A stretch of DNA of 64,000 bases, from positions 2,975,216 through 3,039,215 of the forward strand of contig NC_135557.1 of the NCBI RefSeq assembly GCF_964340395.1. Reading direction: 5' to 3'. The DNA comes from Glandiceps talaboti (Eukaryota > Hemichordata > Enteropneusta > Spengelidae). Position numbers and translations under genes: made by a program. Below the pieces are notes generated by a model. It worked only from the letters and a program-made list of their open reading frames with translations, was not told the DNA's origin and made no database searches. Below are positions 21,838 through 34,172 of this stretch, one piece after another. How positions within the stretch are numbered: the first letter of the stretch is position 1; each line of letters starts with the position of its first letter.

Positions 21838-23190
21838 CCAACTAAAGACAATAGAAAACGTTTCATACAAAAAAATTATATATGTTTTAATTTCATTACA
21901 TCAACACCTTTCCTAAAGCACATTTGATTAACTAAATATGTAATACATTGTGTGGTTGTTGTACTTCTTTGAATTTTTAAAAATGTTCTGCATATATCAT
22001 CGAAAAGGATTTTTAGTGTTTATCATGTTGTGTTACTTTAATTATTGAATTACATTATTGGATGTTGTCTATTGGTCTAATAACTCATTGCAATTAAAAA
22101 TGCGTCAGGCTGCGAAAAGAATGTATGTAATGTGTACCACATATAATTGGAACATTAAGTGTCTCCAGAGGGCGCTATAACAATGCAACAATTGAGCGCC
22201 TGTTGTTCGTCTGGAATACAACGGCTATACACAACGAAGCACAAGGCACATAATTCAACACAAATACCCAATCAATTATTATATTCTTTGCCGTTCAGCC
22301 GTCCATCGACTCACTAATCTATCTATTTATCTATTCATCCTCTAATCCAATGTTCCAACCTTCATCAATGTTCCAACCTTCATCCATCCATCCATCCAAC
22401 CATCCAACATCAATATATCCATCCAATGATCCAACCTTTCATCCATTCATCCATCAATCCACCCAAAACATTGATCCAGTGATGTAACCTTTCATCAATC
22501 TATCCACCCATCATGATCAGTCGGTCTTTCTATCCATCCATCCATCCGTCCTGCCATCCACCCACTCACCCTCCATTCAGCCTATACCAACCTGTTCACC
22601 CATACAAATTCCCATCTACCCCCTCATTCATTCATTCATTCATTCATTCATTCATTTCATTCTACTTTAGGCAAATACGTTTGTATTTCTCCCTGTTCTT
22701 GCCAATACATGCCTAGTTGCAATAACTGTAAGCTCCATCGTTTACTTTATTATCAGTCGGCCTTTTGAACTAATAATTTCCTGATAAAAAGTCATGCATA
22801 ACTGTCTGCATGTCAATATAAGCCAACACCTAGGTGATTCATATATCATAACACACCTGACTAATAGAACAGCTATGATGAATAACTATCATGCAACACA
22901 ATAATAAAGACAACAAAGATGTTTTGAATTTAAACTTTATTTTTTCGCTCTGAAATGTCCCCGTTTAATTATTATACTTCTTGTCAACAGTATTTGTCAT
23001 GTATGTGTGTGTGTGTGTGTGTGTGTGGGGGGGGGTACCCTATGTTCTCTGTAAATGCTGGTCTTAACTCTTTTATTTGATAAATATCCAAACGGACATT
23101 GAAAGTTGTTCATCCCTTTGTCTCTTTGAGTACTGCATAACACCACGTGACTTTGACATTGATTAAAGTATATAGTTAGATCTTTCAGTG
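21838..23190. other. Intergenic, tail-to-tail between the GPS gene and the NHL gene
   Basis: No exon is seen. It contains an ATCC/ATTC simple-repeat zone (22330-22665) and a (TG)n tract with a G run (about 23003-23035). TTTATT at 23072-23077 reads AATAAA on the minus strand, about 115 nt past the NHL stop, and is a candidate poly(A) signal for that gene. Confidence 0.6.
22330..22665. repeat. Degenerate ATCC/ATTC tetranucleotide repeat region
   Basis: Interspersed runs of CATC, ATCC and CATT units, partly degenerate, ending in a clean (ATTC)n at about 22623-22655. Confidence 0.85.
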
Positions 23191-24095
23191 TCAATCCTCT
23201 TGTTCGAAGAGTGCTGCCAAGAGAAGGAGACCTAATGCGTCGTCTATCTGGGACAAGAAGTGTAAAAATACCTTGATACAGTAGTTCAATAAGTCCGTTA
23301 CGTAGATTCTAACTACAGGCATATTTTCGTCATTTTCTATCGCGATATCATTTGGTTGAACTGGCAGATACCTGTTCTCCACGAAATCACCATCGGAATC
23401 GTATTGAACGATCCTAAAGTTGCCGAAATCGCACACGTATATGTTATCAAACCTGTCAACGCCCACGCCTTGAGGAAATGACAGTTCCCCGTCTTCTGAG
23501 CCTTCTGACCCAAATGAAAAGACAGGCCTCAATTCAGAGTCTAAGACTTGGACGCGATGGTTACCATTATCGGTGACGATTACCTGATTTCGGCTATTTA
23601 TAACCACTGAGTGAGGGCGGCTGAATTGTCCCTCATCTCCACGTACTGCACGAGATGTCGCTACGAGTCGTCCATCACAAGTAAACATTCGTACACAGTT
23701 GTTTCTGACATCAGTGACGACGACACGGTCATCCCCCATCAGAGCTATTCCCCTGGGATCCATATCCACTTGTTCGCCGAATGTTGTGAGAATTTCACCG
23801 TTGTCATCGCAGACAACAATCTGTCTGTTACCCCGATCTGTCATAAAGAATATCGTATCATCAGATGACGTGGCCACGTCCCAAGGTTGGAATTGTTCGG
23901 TGAATTCGTCATGAAATGATATTATTCTTGCATATCCTTCATTGTTTTCGTCTGTTACTTGGACTTCATTTTCATCCCTATCAATTACAACCATATTACC
24001 ATTTCTAGTGTGCAATATTCCTGGTGGATAAATCCAAGATCGTCTCCTTAAGTCAAACAACGTCATGAATCTTCTTTGGCTCGGCAAGAAAATGT
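23191..24095 (-). CDS. NHL-repeat exon
   Basis: Starts after a CTTTTAG acceptor and ends at a stop; 301 codons. Repeats follow the pattern P-x-[GD]-[IV]-A ... [IV]-x-VTD-x-x-NxRVQV. Blades include DVATSSDDTIFFMTDRGNRQ, GIALMGDDRVVVTDVRNN, SVVINSRNQVIVTDNGNHRV, GVGVDRFDNIYVCDFGNFRI and DIAIENDENMPVVRIYVTD, five full blades plus an N-terminal strand set (NGNMVVIDRDENEVQVTD). A hydrophobic tail (DDALGLLLLAALFEQED) follows the propeller. The whole exon is open without defects. Confidence 0.9.
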
Positions 24096-25290
24096 CTAAA
24101 AGGAAAAGGAAGAAAAGATGAATTAATGAACAAATTGTCCATAACTCTCTCTACTTGATTATTAAACTGTCGTTTTTGATGAACTATACTTGAGTTAATA
24201 GCAATATGAATAAAAACGTTCAGTTGATCAATTTAAAAAAAGAAGGTTTTAATAGAAGTAACTTTTGACTAAATTGAAGTAGAAATTATAGACAAAGGGC
24301 TTTGTTGTTAAGTGCTCATAAACTGGACCCGTGTTTGGCAGGTAAAAAGAGCGCCCACAACGACGAGTTATTAACAACACTGTGATATCAATTACTCAGC
24401 ATAAAAATATAATTTCCGGTTTATTGTTTATGTTTACATGTTCGTGTGTAACTTTCTTACATTCCTGTATTCACTGTCATTCATCTTCTTACGCTTGGTA
24501 TATTTTCTAATTTTTTTTCTATTAATCCCTTGAAGTCCATCCTTAGTCGTAAATCGAGATACTTTATATCAAAGCTCAGAACTCAATCTACAAAGTGTAG
24601 GCATTAACGCACCTGAAACAGTGGCTTCCAATGCGGCTCTTTGCTCTGATGAAATTCCTGGAGGGGGCGCTGCAGCACCTTCTGTCATACCAGACTCTCC
24701 TTCCTGACCATCGTTGTCTTCTCCCTTCTCTTCATCACTTTTTTAAACAACTTTTGTAGAAACTTTGGTTGTACCTTGGGACGTTTCACCCCCTAGGTGC
24801 GGTTCGTCTTTATCCTCTTTGATGGCAGTAATGGACGATCTAGTTTCCTTTTGACGACCAGCTTCGGCTGTTCCAACCAGAGTCCCTTCAGACTCTATTT
24901 GATCAATGTCCGGTATAATTATAAGCGTCTTTTTCGCTTTCTCTTGGCGAGGCAGGGGCATTGGTACCGTGGCAGAAATACGTGGTGTGGATAGTGTCAT
25001 TTTTAATTTTCGTTCATCGTCATCACTACTTCGAGTCAAATCGTGGAATTCTGCAACATCAGCACCAAGAATCTCTTTGGCGACAGGAGTTCTTACTTCG
25101 GTGACAGCTGGTATGCTATAAACCATTTCCTTCTGTCTGCTTTCCTCTGAAATAGGAGAAACAAACATGCTCGTATTATGCTTGTGTCAAACTATGGAAA
25201 ATGAGTCCCGTGTATATAATAGAACATTTATTCGATCTCTGCAATTTTTCACGTACATACACACATACATACATACATACATACATACAT

Positions 25291-25349
<59 letters not shown>

Positions 25350-26653
25350 AACACAAACAAACACGCAGGCAGACAGACAGACAGACAGACATACATACAT
25401 ACATACATACATACATACATACATACATACATACATACATACATACATACATACATTATTTGCCTCTAGGTCTGCGTGCCTTTGTGTGGTTCATTTCATA
25501 CCAGGCACACATGTTCTATTGAACCATCATAAAAACAAGTACATGTAAGTAGACAACTTAGTATTCTTACCAAATTGTCCGCCAACGACGTCAGGACATT
25601 TAATTCTCACTTCATGTACACCACATGTCGAAAACTTCGTTGGATTTTCGAGAAGAATCTGTAGTATTATTTCTAATGACTCGGTGCGAATGTGAATTTC
25701 ATTCTTATTTAGAACTGTCAGGTCCGATTCTCCAATCATCCTTCCTAAGGCATGAGTTTGTGAACGATGAAATGTTGTTCTAGCCTTGAATAAAACATAT
25801 CGCAGCTTCTCTCGTGGCTGGAATTCTATATATGTTAGAACAATGACAAACGCGATGTTAGCAATGTTATATACCGAATTTAACAGACAGAATTAAATCA
25901 ACTTCAATGGGACGAGTAAATCAGCATATTTGATAGTGTGATAAGGAAAAAACTTCGCAGAGAAGCACCTTCGATTATCAGTCACTGACATGAAATGAAG
26001 TGCTGGGATTACAGAAAAAAATATTTAAGAAGCAACAATGGGGTTAAGCTTAGAATAATATACTCTGAGAAAAGGTTGTAAAGTTCAACAAATTCCTCGT
26101 ACACGATTTGAAACGAAACATTACCATTACCATTAATATCCCAGAATGACATGACGTCATTAAGTCAGTACAATTGTACTGTATGGTTATCAGAGGCTTA
26201 CCTTTAGTTTTGGTTTCCCATTCTTCTTTTGGAGGGACTGCAACCATCTGACTTGCTTGCATAGGACGCATGATCTCAGATGCAACTTCTAAACCTGCTA
26301 TCCTGGTTTTATCATCTCCATGACATGGTAACGTCTCTGAACCAATGGTCTGTAATTACGAAGAGACACGGAAGTGAAAAACAATGAATGTATGTATGTA
26401 TGTATGTATGTATGTATGTATGTATGTATGTATGTATGCATGCATGCATGCATGCATGCATGCATGCATGTATGTATGTATGTATGTGTGTGTATGTATG
26501 TATGTTTGTATGTATGTATGTATGTATGTATGTATGTATGTATGTATGTATGTATACTATGTATGTATGTATGTATGTATGTATGTATGTATGTATGTAT
26601 GCGCGTGCGCACGTACGTACACATGCATACATACATGTGACGTTTGAGATCTA

Positions 26654-26705
<52 letters not shown>

Positions 26706-27688
26706 CATATGGATGAACAGGTCACAGTCTGTATCAACCGAGGCCCCTTTTTTAAAAATAAATCTCGTAAGCACAATGTGTCCTGGTAATATTTAATAAA
26801 TGGGATAGCATAAGATCATTCCCAAGTGATATAAAATTTAGCCACCGTTATCAATAATACATGTGCAATCAATGCCCCTTATATATAAACACCTAAAACG
26901 TATGCTGTACCTCTTTCCTCTCATTTAGGCCAACCATTTCTTGGTCTTTCTTCATGAAGTCACATATAGAACCAGTGTCATCGATGACGTCATCATCATC
27001 AATGAAAGGGTGACATAGTGGTCTTTGTTTGTCATCAGCAGTAACGTCGCGGACTACATCTGAAATATAATGATAGAATTACAGGCTATTTACATTATCT
27101 ACAATATGGCGCGCATTACGTCAAGTAAAGGTCAGTATATTTTGATATATACTTTTGATTAGTAAACATAGGCGTTGCCTGAGTTTTTGCTACAACAATT
27201 TGAAAGTATGCAAAAAAACACAACAAAAAAAAACCGTTCGAACCAACAAAGTAATAGCTAAACATCGATACATCAAATAACACTGTCAATTAGTTAAGGT
27301 AACTCACCTTTTACTGGAAACTTTTTAACTTCCAATTCTTTCCGACATTTTCTGTATTCCCATCGTTGAATGGATGCTTTGTATTTTCCTTTGATATCAT
27401 GTGAATCCTTACTAGTACCAGAGATAGTATAGAGATCATCTTCAAGTCGTTGTGTTAATGTTCCATTGGTCATATCATTCCAGAGACCATCTAAGTCGTG
27501 TTCGTCTGTACACTTGGCAACTAGTACACTTTCATTACTACTAGGCATAACCTCAGATATACTAATAGTTTTGGATTGTTCAATTTGGCCTACCATATTT
27601 TGCAGAGTATCTTTTGAAAGATTTTTTAGTATATCGCCCTCAACGACAGCGCGACGAAGACTTGGTTTGATACGTATTGACACCTCAC
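23191..27688 (-). CDS. Six-exon gene with C-terminal NHL beta-propeller
   Basis: Exons 5'-3' on the minus strand: 27688-27308, 27059-26911, 26349-26202, 25825-25571, 25146-24613, 24095-23191. Every junction keeps frame (phases 1-0-1-1-1), about 790 codons in total. The N-terminal exon may hold a TRADD-N-like fold; the middle is unrecognised, with a charged linker in exon 5; the C-terminus is a six-bladed NHL propeller as in TRIM2/3/71-type proteins, but no RING, B-box or coiled-coil exon is found. NHL propellers bind protein or RNA. The first coding exon lies upstream of 27695 and was not located. An in-frame TAA (24743-24745) interrupts exon 5, so this allele may be null, or the base may be an error. 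Confidence 0.75.
24613..25146 (-). CDS. Charged linker exon with in-frame stop
   Basis: Bounded by a CTATTTCAG acceptor and a GTGCGT donor. It encodes EESRQKEMVYSIPAVTEV, an acidic patch (RSSDDDERKLKMTL), a Pro-rich/basic stretch and a low-complexity end (EKGEDNDGQEGESG). The TAA at 24745-24743 is followed in the same frame by 43 sensible codons that splice in phase to the NHL exon, so the stop looks like a point change in an otherwise constrained frame. It sits beside an A run (TTTAAAAAAG). Probably disordered and rich in phosphorylatable Ser/Thr. Confidence 0.65.
25250..25455. repeat. (CATA)n-(CA)n-(GACA)n-(CATA)n compound microsatellite
   Basis: Uninterrupted tetra- and dinucleotide blocks between two exons of the NHL gene. 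They yield long apparent ORFs in all frames, which are not genes. Confidence 0.98.
25571..27059 (-). CDS. Three middle exons (27059-26911, 26349-26202, 25825-25571), domain unrecognised
   Basis: The first encodes VRDVTADDKQRPLCHPFIDD and an acidic run, the second ETLPCHGDDKTRIAGLEVAS, the third FQPREKLRYVLFKARTTFHR then RTESLEIILQILLENPTKF and GVHEVRIKCPDVVGG. Acceptors (ATTTCAG, ATTACAG, ATATATAG) and donors (GTACAG, GTAAGC, GTAAGA) are canonical and phases match. The third exon has helix-strand alternation suggesting a small folded domain, which I cannot name. Large ATGT/ATGC and GT microsatellites and CATA arrays lie in the introns. Confidence 0.65.
26386..26704. repeat. (ATGT)n/(ATGC)n and (GT)n microsatellites
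   Basis: ATGT blocks with a central ATGC block at 26386-26620, then a pure (GT)n from about 26655 to 26704, within an intron of the NHL gene. Confidence 0.98.
27308..27688 (-). CDS. N-terminal known exon, possible TRADD-N-like domain
   Basis: Acceptor TTGTTTCAG, donor GTGAGT, both phase 1. The peptide EVSIRIKPSLRRAVVEGDIL, NLSKDTLQNMVGQIEQSKTI, SNESVLVAKC and LWNDMTNGTLTQRLEDDLYT has the strand-helix-helix-strand-helix layout and the S-x-x-V-L ... LDGLW-x3-NG-L pattern that recalls the TRADD-like N-terminal domain reported in invertebrate apoptosis/immune proteins. That assignment is tentative. A basic tail (RWEYRKCRKELEVKKFPVK) follows. The frame is fully open, with no ATG start before the acceptor. 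Confidence 0.55.
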
Positions 27689-27695
27689 CTGAAAC

Positions 27696-28912
27696 AACAA
27701 TAAGAATACTTTTGCTTGAAAGTGTCAAAATATATGTGGTTATACATTTACTAGTTTAAGTATATAGGAATTTCACAATTTCAGTAGATTCGTTAGCACT
27801 GCCAAGATATAATTCATCAATCCAGCGTACAATTTTTAGAAGTGTCATGAATATTATTTACATATTTACTTTATTATTTATCAAGTCACTATTACGATTT
27901 TTTTTTCATTTTTCTGGAATATTTTCATCTCAAATGAGTTCAAAGATCAAAGTCTATATACCTTCGTTTCGATGTCGTTGTATGGTTGTCTTAGCTCTGG
28001 CTGCATACGACATCTTCTATCGTCACAAAACTTACCAAAGTCGTTGAAGAAGCTCTAAAGTGAATGAAAGAAAGTCGTGTTTAAATTTTACAACTTGAAG
28101 GACTACACAGTTTTGATGACTACAACTAGCTATGAAAACAAGACTGAAGTATGTTGATGACATTGGGATGTACAGATTATGTCGGCACATATCAACGGAT
28201 GTCATACATCAAGAACAAAAAGAAGGAAAATATTTTAAAATCTATCATTTTGCTATGAATAGTATAGTTAACATTGACACACACTAATAACTGCAATGGT
28301 GTTATCGTTGTATTTAGATTATCAACCTGAGAGGTGAAGGAGAATCTTGATAAATCAACATGAAATAAGTTTGATTTCTTAGAGGAGTATTCAAAAGAAA
28401 AACAATACTCTTGACTTTTTTTGTCACAGTGATTGCACTTTTCTCGAAAAAAACAATTTAAGAGATATTTTATACCAACTGGTATCTTTAACTGAACACT
28501 GTTAATTAAATTTTTATCGACACCTAATCTATGCATACTGGACAACCACACTAGTTGCCTTGGAAACATAAAGGGCTCTATGACCACTTCGAAAATACGC
28601 CCTCACAGGTATCGTTTTTGAAAGATTACTGAAATCTGAACTTTGGCCCATGAACAAACTACATTTGATGGTGTACGTAGCGGACACATTACCAGATACA
28701 TGTGTAGGCGGACCCGGATGTGATAAACTGAGAACTTACCGCATTATTCCAATCTCTGAGTGGGTGAACTCCTATTGTGACAAGACTCACGATGGCTACA
28801 CCCAATGCCATGCAAAGACTCTAACAATGGATATCCGGTACTCGACTACCACACCTTGAATTTTAGAAACACAACGTTTACGATTAGTATCCTTGTAATG
28901 TGGAACCCTAGA
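27696..28912. other. Upstream side of the NHL gene, first exon not found
   Basis: AT-rich. On the minus strand, a CACTTTAG acceptor-like and a GTAAGTTTT donor-like sequence bracket about 19 bp near 28036-28055, a possible 5' UTR mini-exon. No start codon exon is recognisable. Confidence 0.4.
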
Positions 28913-29418
28913 CCCTACATGGCCTGTACATATACCCTACATGGCCTGTACATAGACCCTACATGGCCTGTACATAGACCCTACATGTACATGGCCTGTA
29001 CATAGACCCTACATGGCCTGTATATAGACCCTACATGGCCTGTACATAGACCCTACATGGCCTGTACATAGACCCTACATGGACTGTACATAGACCCTAC
29101 ATGGCCTGTACATAGACCCTACATGGCCTGTACATAGAGCCTACATGGCCTGTACATAGAGCCTACATGGCCTGTACATAGACCCTACATGGCCTGTACA
29201 TAGACCCTACATGGCCTGTACATAGACCCTACATGGCCTGTACATAGACCCTACATGGCCTGTACATAGACCCTACATGGCCTGTACATAGACCCTACAT
29301 GGCCTGTACATAGACCCTACATGGTCTGTACATAGACCCTACATGGCCTGTACATAGACCCTACATGGCCTGTACATAGACCCTACATGGCCTGTACATA
29401 GACCCTACATGGCCTGTA
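28913..29418. repeat. 22-bp minisatellite, about 23 copies
   Basis: The unit TACATGGCCTGTACATAGAC plus CC recurs with few changes. TGTACA and the TACATG/CATGTA elements give local self-complementarity. Confidence 0.97.
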
Positions 29419-29442
29419 AATGTCTGTGCGACTAATTTGAAG

Positions 29443-29605
29443 GACTATCTATCCATCTATCTATCTATCTATCTATCTATCTACCCATCCATCCATCCAT
29501 CCATCCATCCACCCACCCCCCCCCCATCCATCCATCCATCCATCCATCCATCCATCCATCCATCCATCCATCCATCCATCCATCCATCCATCCATCCATC
29601 CATCC

Positions 29606-29686
<81 letters not shown>

Positions 29687-29823
29687 CCTACCTACCTACC
29701 TACCTACCTACCTACCTACCTACCTACCTACCTACCTATCTACCTACCTACCTACCTCCCTCCCGACATATATATCTATATATCTATCCATCCGTCCATC
29801 CATCCATCCATTTATCTATCTAG
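29443..29823. repeat. (ATCT)n/(ATCC)n/(ACCT)n tetranucleotide array
   Basis: Successive blocks of ATCT, ATCC, ATCT and ACCT, and again ATCT/ATCC, directly after the minisatellite. Confidence 0.98.
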
Positions 29824-31188
29824 TATGTACGGCTGCCTACCTGGATGGATGGGTGGATGTGTATAATTTAACTTGGACTTGTTATTCCTATGTTGGTGTT
29901 CAATTGTAAAATATATTATTGGTTATGTTAAGTGTCTTAATACATGGCATAAACTCAATGACATACGACATACGGAGAAAACCTGTCTCAAATAATGTCA
30001 GCATTGGTCATGGGAATGGATGTTCTTTTTATACCGAGTTAGCCTGTCTTACACCCAAAGTTGTTAGATTTGACAGCCTATAGTCCGGGGTGGGACCTGG
30101 TTTTTTCAACTGTAAATGGTGTACAATTTATGGCATTGATAGTTCCGTATAGGGGCGTTGGTAGTTCCGTATAGGGGCGTTGATAGTTCCATATAGGGGC
30201 GTTGGTAGTTCCATATAGCTAAGCAATACACAATTATGTCACACGAAAAATTAAGTTTATGAGAATCAATCAATTACGTAAACAATAATTTAATGAGTTA
30301 TGACTAAATAAAACCAAATTGTTGTCCAAGGTATTCTTCGGTACACATGTAATGGTCGTCGATGTTCAGGAATAAAAATTTCTGATGTACACCCAGGTTT
30401 TCGTTTGTAATCAAGGCTTGACATATTTTAGAAATTCCGTGAAGTTGAGCAATTGGCTATAAATTCTCAGAAATAAAACAAACATCCATATTGTCGACAT
30501 CATTGTTTGATTAATATTCGTACGTGTATTCTTGTATTCATTCTCAACTGACATAGTTTTAGTGGGATGCTTTTAAATCACGTGATCGTCCAAATTTAGA
30601 AACTGACAATTGGCTTCAATATATAAATGTTCCACTGGTCAAACTAAGCAGCTATTTGTATTATTTATTTGGCGACGATATCAAAGTATGGATTATAAAT
30701 TGTGTGTTGATGTTACCCGTTCCCCTAACACTGGTAAGGTGAAAATATTACAAACTGTTAAAATTTATACCAGTTGTCAAAATATGAATATCACTGATTG
30801 ATTGGTATTTCTCCGTAACATATGACATTAGAAATCTTGAATTCAAATGGCTAGTTAAATTAAGTAATTAAATATTCTAATAGTATACAAGGAACTATAT
30901 CTCAATCACTTATTTTGTGTAGTTGAGTCAAGGAAAATAAATTGCAGATAAGGAAATTGATTGATTTTGATTGTAACTATTATTTTCTGACTTAAATGAT
31001 GTATTAAAAATAACACAAATTACTAAACGTTAGCTCAATCGTTAGTGACATTTACTGTGTCCATGAAAAACGAATGCAGTAGTCAACTTGTAACATTTCT
31101 AATTAGCTTTATACCACACAAGAAATTGCAAAGTTTCTTTACTACAATTCAAATTAATCACCTACAGTTACATCTTCAATTTAATATT

Positions 31189-31229
<41 letters not shown>

Positions 31230-33579
31230 TGCTGTTGTTGTTGTTGTTGTTGTTGTTGTCTTACAGTTTCAATTACTTCATGAGCTCTGCCCAGATTTAC
31301 TTTTCATATATTAAATGACATATTTTCTTCGCCAAACCGATAACATATTCTCGTCTATCCACAATACTATCCATCTCAATATTCATATGTTTTATGTACT
31401 AGTAAATCGTTAACTCGTAGCAATGGAATATATTCAGTAACATTGGTAGTTTCAATATCATTGAGAAGGTAGTGTTAACGCCTTCATTTAATTTCCCTGA
31501 GCGATATTTCTTTTCAATTCTCCTAACTTCAACAACTGTGGAGAAGTCCTGTGATGAAGAATTCAACAAATGGGTTTAGTCTATGATTGTCCAAGTGTCA
31601 TACCACAGTATTCTCTTGTATATGATAATTATTCTAAATAAGGTGACTTGGTCGCTGAGTTTTCTAAAGCATGACGAGTAACTTGTTTATCACCTTGAGT
31701 TTAATAAGAGTTCGAAATAAGCCTGATCGACAAACGCAATTTATAACCAATATATATGTGGAGTAGATTGAATATCAAACTGAACCCTTAATCAACTGTA
31801 GGTAATGAATGAAAATGATATAATACTCACAAACTCTAATTCCTTGGTCTATGAATCAATTCATAACGTCAAATTTCAATCTAACTTGTGTCTGGTAACA
31901 ACGGCCATATTGTATTTTAAAAAAACCTTTAGCAGCGACAATAGTACACAGTGAACCAATGACGTGTCAATCATATGAATCGTGGTTGATGCTGATTGGA
32001 CGATTCAAATCATTGTGATACAGGCGTCCTTCAATTATACAAATCTATGGCGAACATTATCAGTAACAGCATATACGTAACAGCCCCTTTCCTGTCACTA
32101 AATGATTAATTGACATCACATAGCTGTAGAGAATTATGGTGGGTCGAGAGCTGATTGGACGATTCAAATCATTGTGATACAGGCGTCCTTCAATTTATAC
32201 AAATCTATGGCGAACATTATCAGTAACAGCATATACGTAACAGCCCCTTTCCTGTCACTAAATGATTAATTGACATCACATAGCTGTAGAGAATTATGGT
32301 GGGTCGAGAGCATTCTAAATGTGCCGAGTCATATTTCCCGAACGAGTAACTCGTAACATACCATATGTCTATTGGTCTCTCTTTTTTTCAAGGAATTTAC
32401 ATGATCTACTCATATTCTGAAATATCACGTACGTTACGTTACTCGTAATTTATATTACAATACTTTCTAGTACTGATTTCAATACCGGTGTATCGTTTAA
32501 AAGACCCTGCCTTTTTACTTCTTTCTTTGGATTACAATACGTATGGCAAATGTAATTTGATTACACACCATTTTATCCACTGTAACATAATCCAAGCAGT
32601 GCCTGAAATCTTGCCCACCTGAAGAATAAGTGGTAAATTAATATTGACTATCCCAACTCAGATCATCAACACTTTCATTCTTTGAATTCTGTCACTTTAA
32701 CAATTCTAGCAGTAAAATATTTTAATATTATTTTGTCCTCCATTTCATCAATCTCAAATTGACCCCATTTAATACTTTATCAGGCTTAATTTAAATTATT
32801 TACAGCCTATATTCCGACTTCGTTGATGAACACCATCTAGTATTAAAGTTTAATACAAACGATAGCGGTGCTACAACAAGCATTCGCATTGGGTGAAGTT
32901 TTCCATTCTTCCATGTATTAAACTTTAATGTCGCTCATGAACTGTACATGTGTTTGTCTGTGGGTCATCATGAATTATATCATAGCTGTATGATTATACG
33001 CTTTCGGATCTATTCATCATGATTAAAAAGTCACCAGTGCCATGGTGATTGTATTGGTCCATATGTATGCTAGCCCTATACACTTAAAAGACATGCTGAT
33101 GGCGAAATACGACTCACTTCGTATGCAAGCAGGACTAGGGTTAGACTTAGAGTGAGTATGTTCGATTTTATGCCAAGCGAGGCGTAATTTAGCTGTAAAC
33201 CCACTCAACTTTGCAATTTAGATGTGAATCGCTTCTATTTGCGTTTACATTGTAGGATTTGGTTCACGCCGAATTCAATGTCAAAAAAATAGAAGAAGCA
33301 GCCCCAAAATCACAGCAAACTACTACAAATTACAATACGTGTATATACTGTCAACATGATCGTGTCATGGACGCCATCTTGCCATATTACACTCATGGTT
33401 TGCTACGTTCAGCCGAGTCTTCATTGCATTCTCTCACGGAATTGAACTTCGTAAAGGTATAACTCAATTGAAATGTAGACACTAGAGCCAAAGGGAAGAT
33501 CTAAAAAATATGTAGTATTTGTATACTCCCCAAACGTTTCGGATTTGGTCTGCTCGATCCGCTAATTTGGGCAGACTAG
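29824..33579. other. Non-coding AT-rich region with small repeats
   Basis: No gene seen. It holds a roughly 23-bp repeat in four copies (GATAGTTCCGTATAGGGGCG, 30138-30220), a (GTC)n(GTT)n triplet run (31185-31260), and a 159-bp tandem duplication (31992-32310). Short ORFs here (30610, 31045, 33259) lack any recognisable feature. Confidence 0.6.
31992..32310. repeat. 159-bp tandem duplication, two copies
   Basis: Copy 1 spans 31992-32150 and copy 2 spans 32151-32310, both from CTGATTGGACGATTCAAATC to GGTGGGTCGAGAG. The only difference seen is one extra T in copy 2, so the event is recent. Confidence 0.95.
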
Positions 33580-33730
33580 AACGGCGAGTATAAAGTTGGC
33601 GTCAGATTCAGATTCAGATTCAGATAGCGTCATATTGAGCGTCTTATTAAGCACCTGATGCTGGATATGGCGCTGAATATGACGCTAGTTGAATCTGAAT
33701 ATGAAGCCAACTTTATACTCGTCAGACTGG
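33580..33730. repeat. Imperfect inverted repeat around a TCAGAT array
   Basis: CGAGTATAAAGTTGGC near 33593 is mirrored by GCCAACTTTATACTCG near 33706. Inner arms share GATTCAGAT/ATCTGAATC and AGCGTCATAT/ATATGACGCT. A MITE-like hairpin of about 140 bp. Confidence 0.75.
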
Positions 33731-33799
33731 ACGCAACATCATAAAACCATTGACAGTGACCGGCCGCTGAGGGCAGCCTTCCGAGTTTACTCAAATTAA

Positions 33800-34172
33800 T
33801 ATAGCGTAATTATATTATATTAATTCATATTGTCTTAACAGTTTAAAGTACATGAACAAATGTATTTTGTTATGTTTGATGAATATACAAATTTTTATTG
33901 AAATCGAAGTATGGAGTCTTAAGATATTGCTTAATTATTTGATTTCATTAATATGCAAATTTCTCTAATTAAACAGTAACCGATCTTGCTCAAAACCTAA
34001 TCAGGTCTAGCTATTACCCTAAAGATTATATATTCCAAATTTCATTACAATTGAGCCAGCTGAATTTTAGAAAATGATGACACAGACACACAGACAGACA
34101 GACAGACGGACAGACAGACACACAGACACACCTTCCCCTTTTAATACCTCCCGTACCCTTACGGGAGGTAAA
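33800..34172 (+). mobile_element. Pearl/Helentron-like element, short copy
   Basis: Shares with 35460-35781 the block TAATATGCAAATTTCTCTAA, AACCTAATCAGGT, CCAAATTTCATTACAATT, a CAGA microsatellite, and a terminal hairpin TACCTCCCGTA-x4-TACGGGAGGTA. It lacks the internal tandem units. The 5' limit is uncertain. Confidence 0.6.

Noticed and set aside
24743-24780. A 38-nt intron that would splice out the in-frame TAA in the NHL gene
   Set aside because: GT and AG can be found, but the intron would be too short and the resulting join shifts out of the frame needed by the NHL exon.
28192-28587. 131-codon minus-strand ORF upstream of the NHL gene, as a possible first exon
   Set aside because: No matching donor in the required phase and no domain; composition is like surrounding AT-rich DNA.
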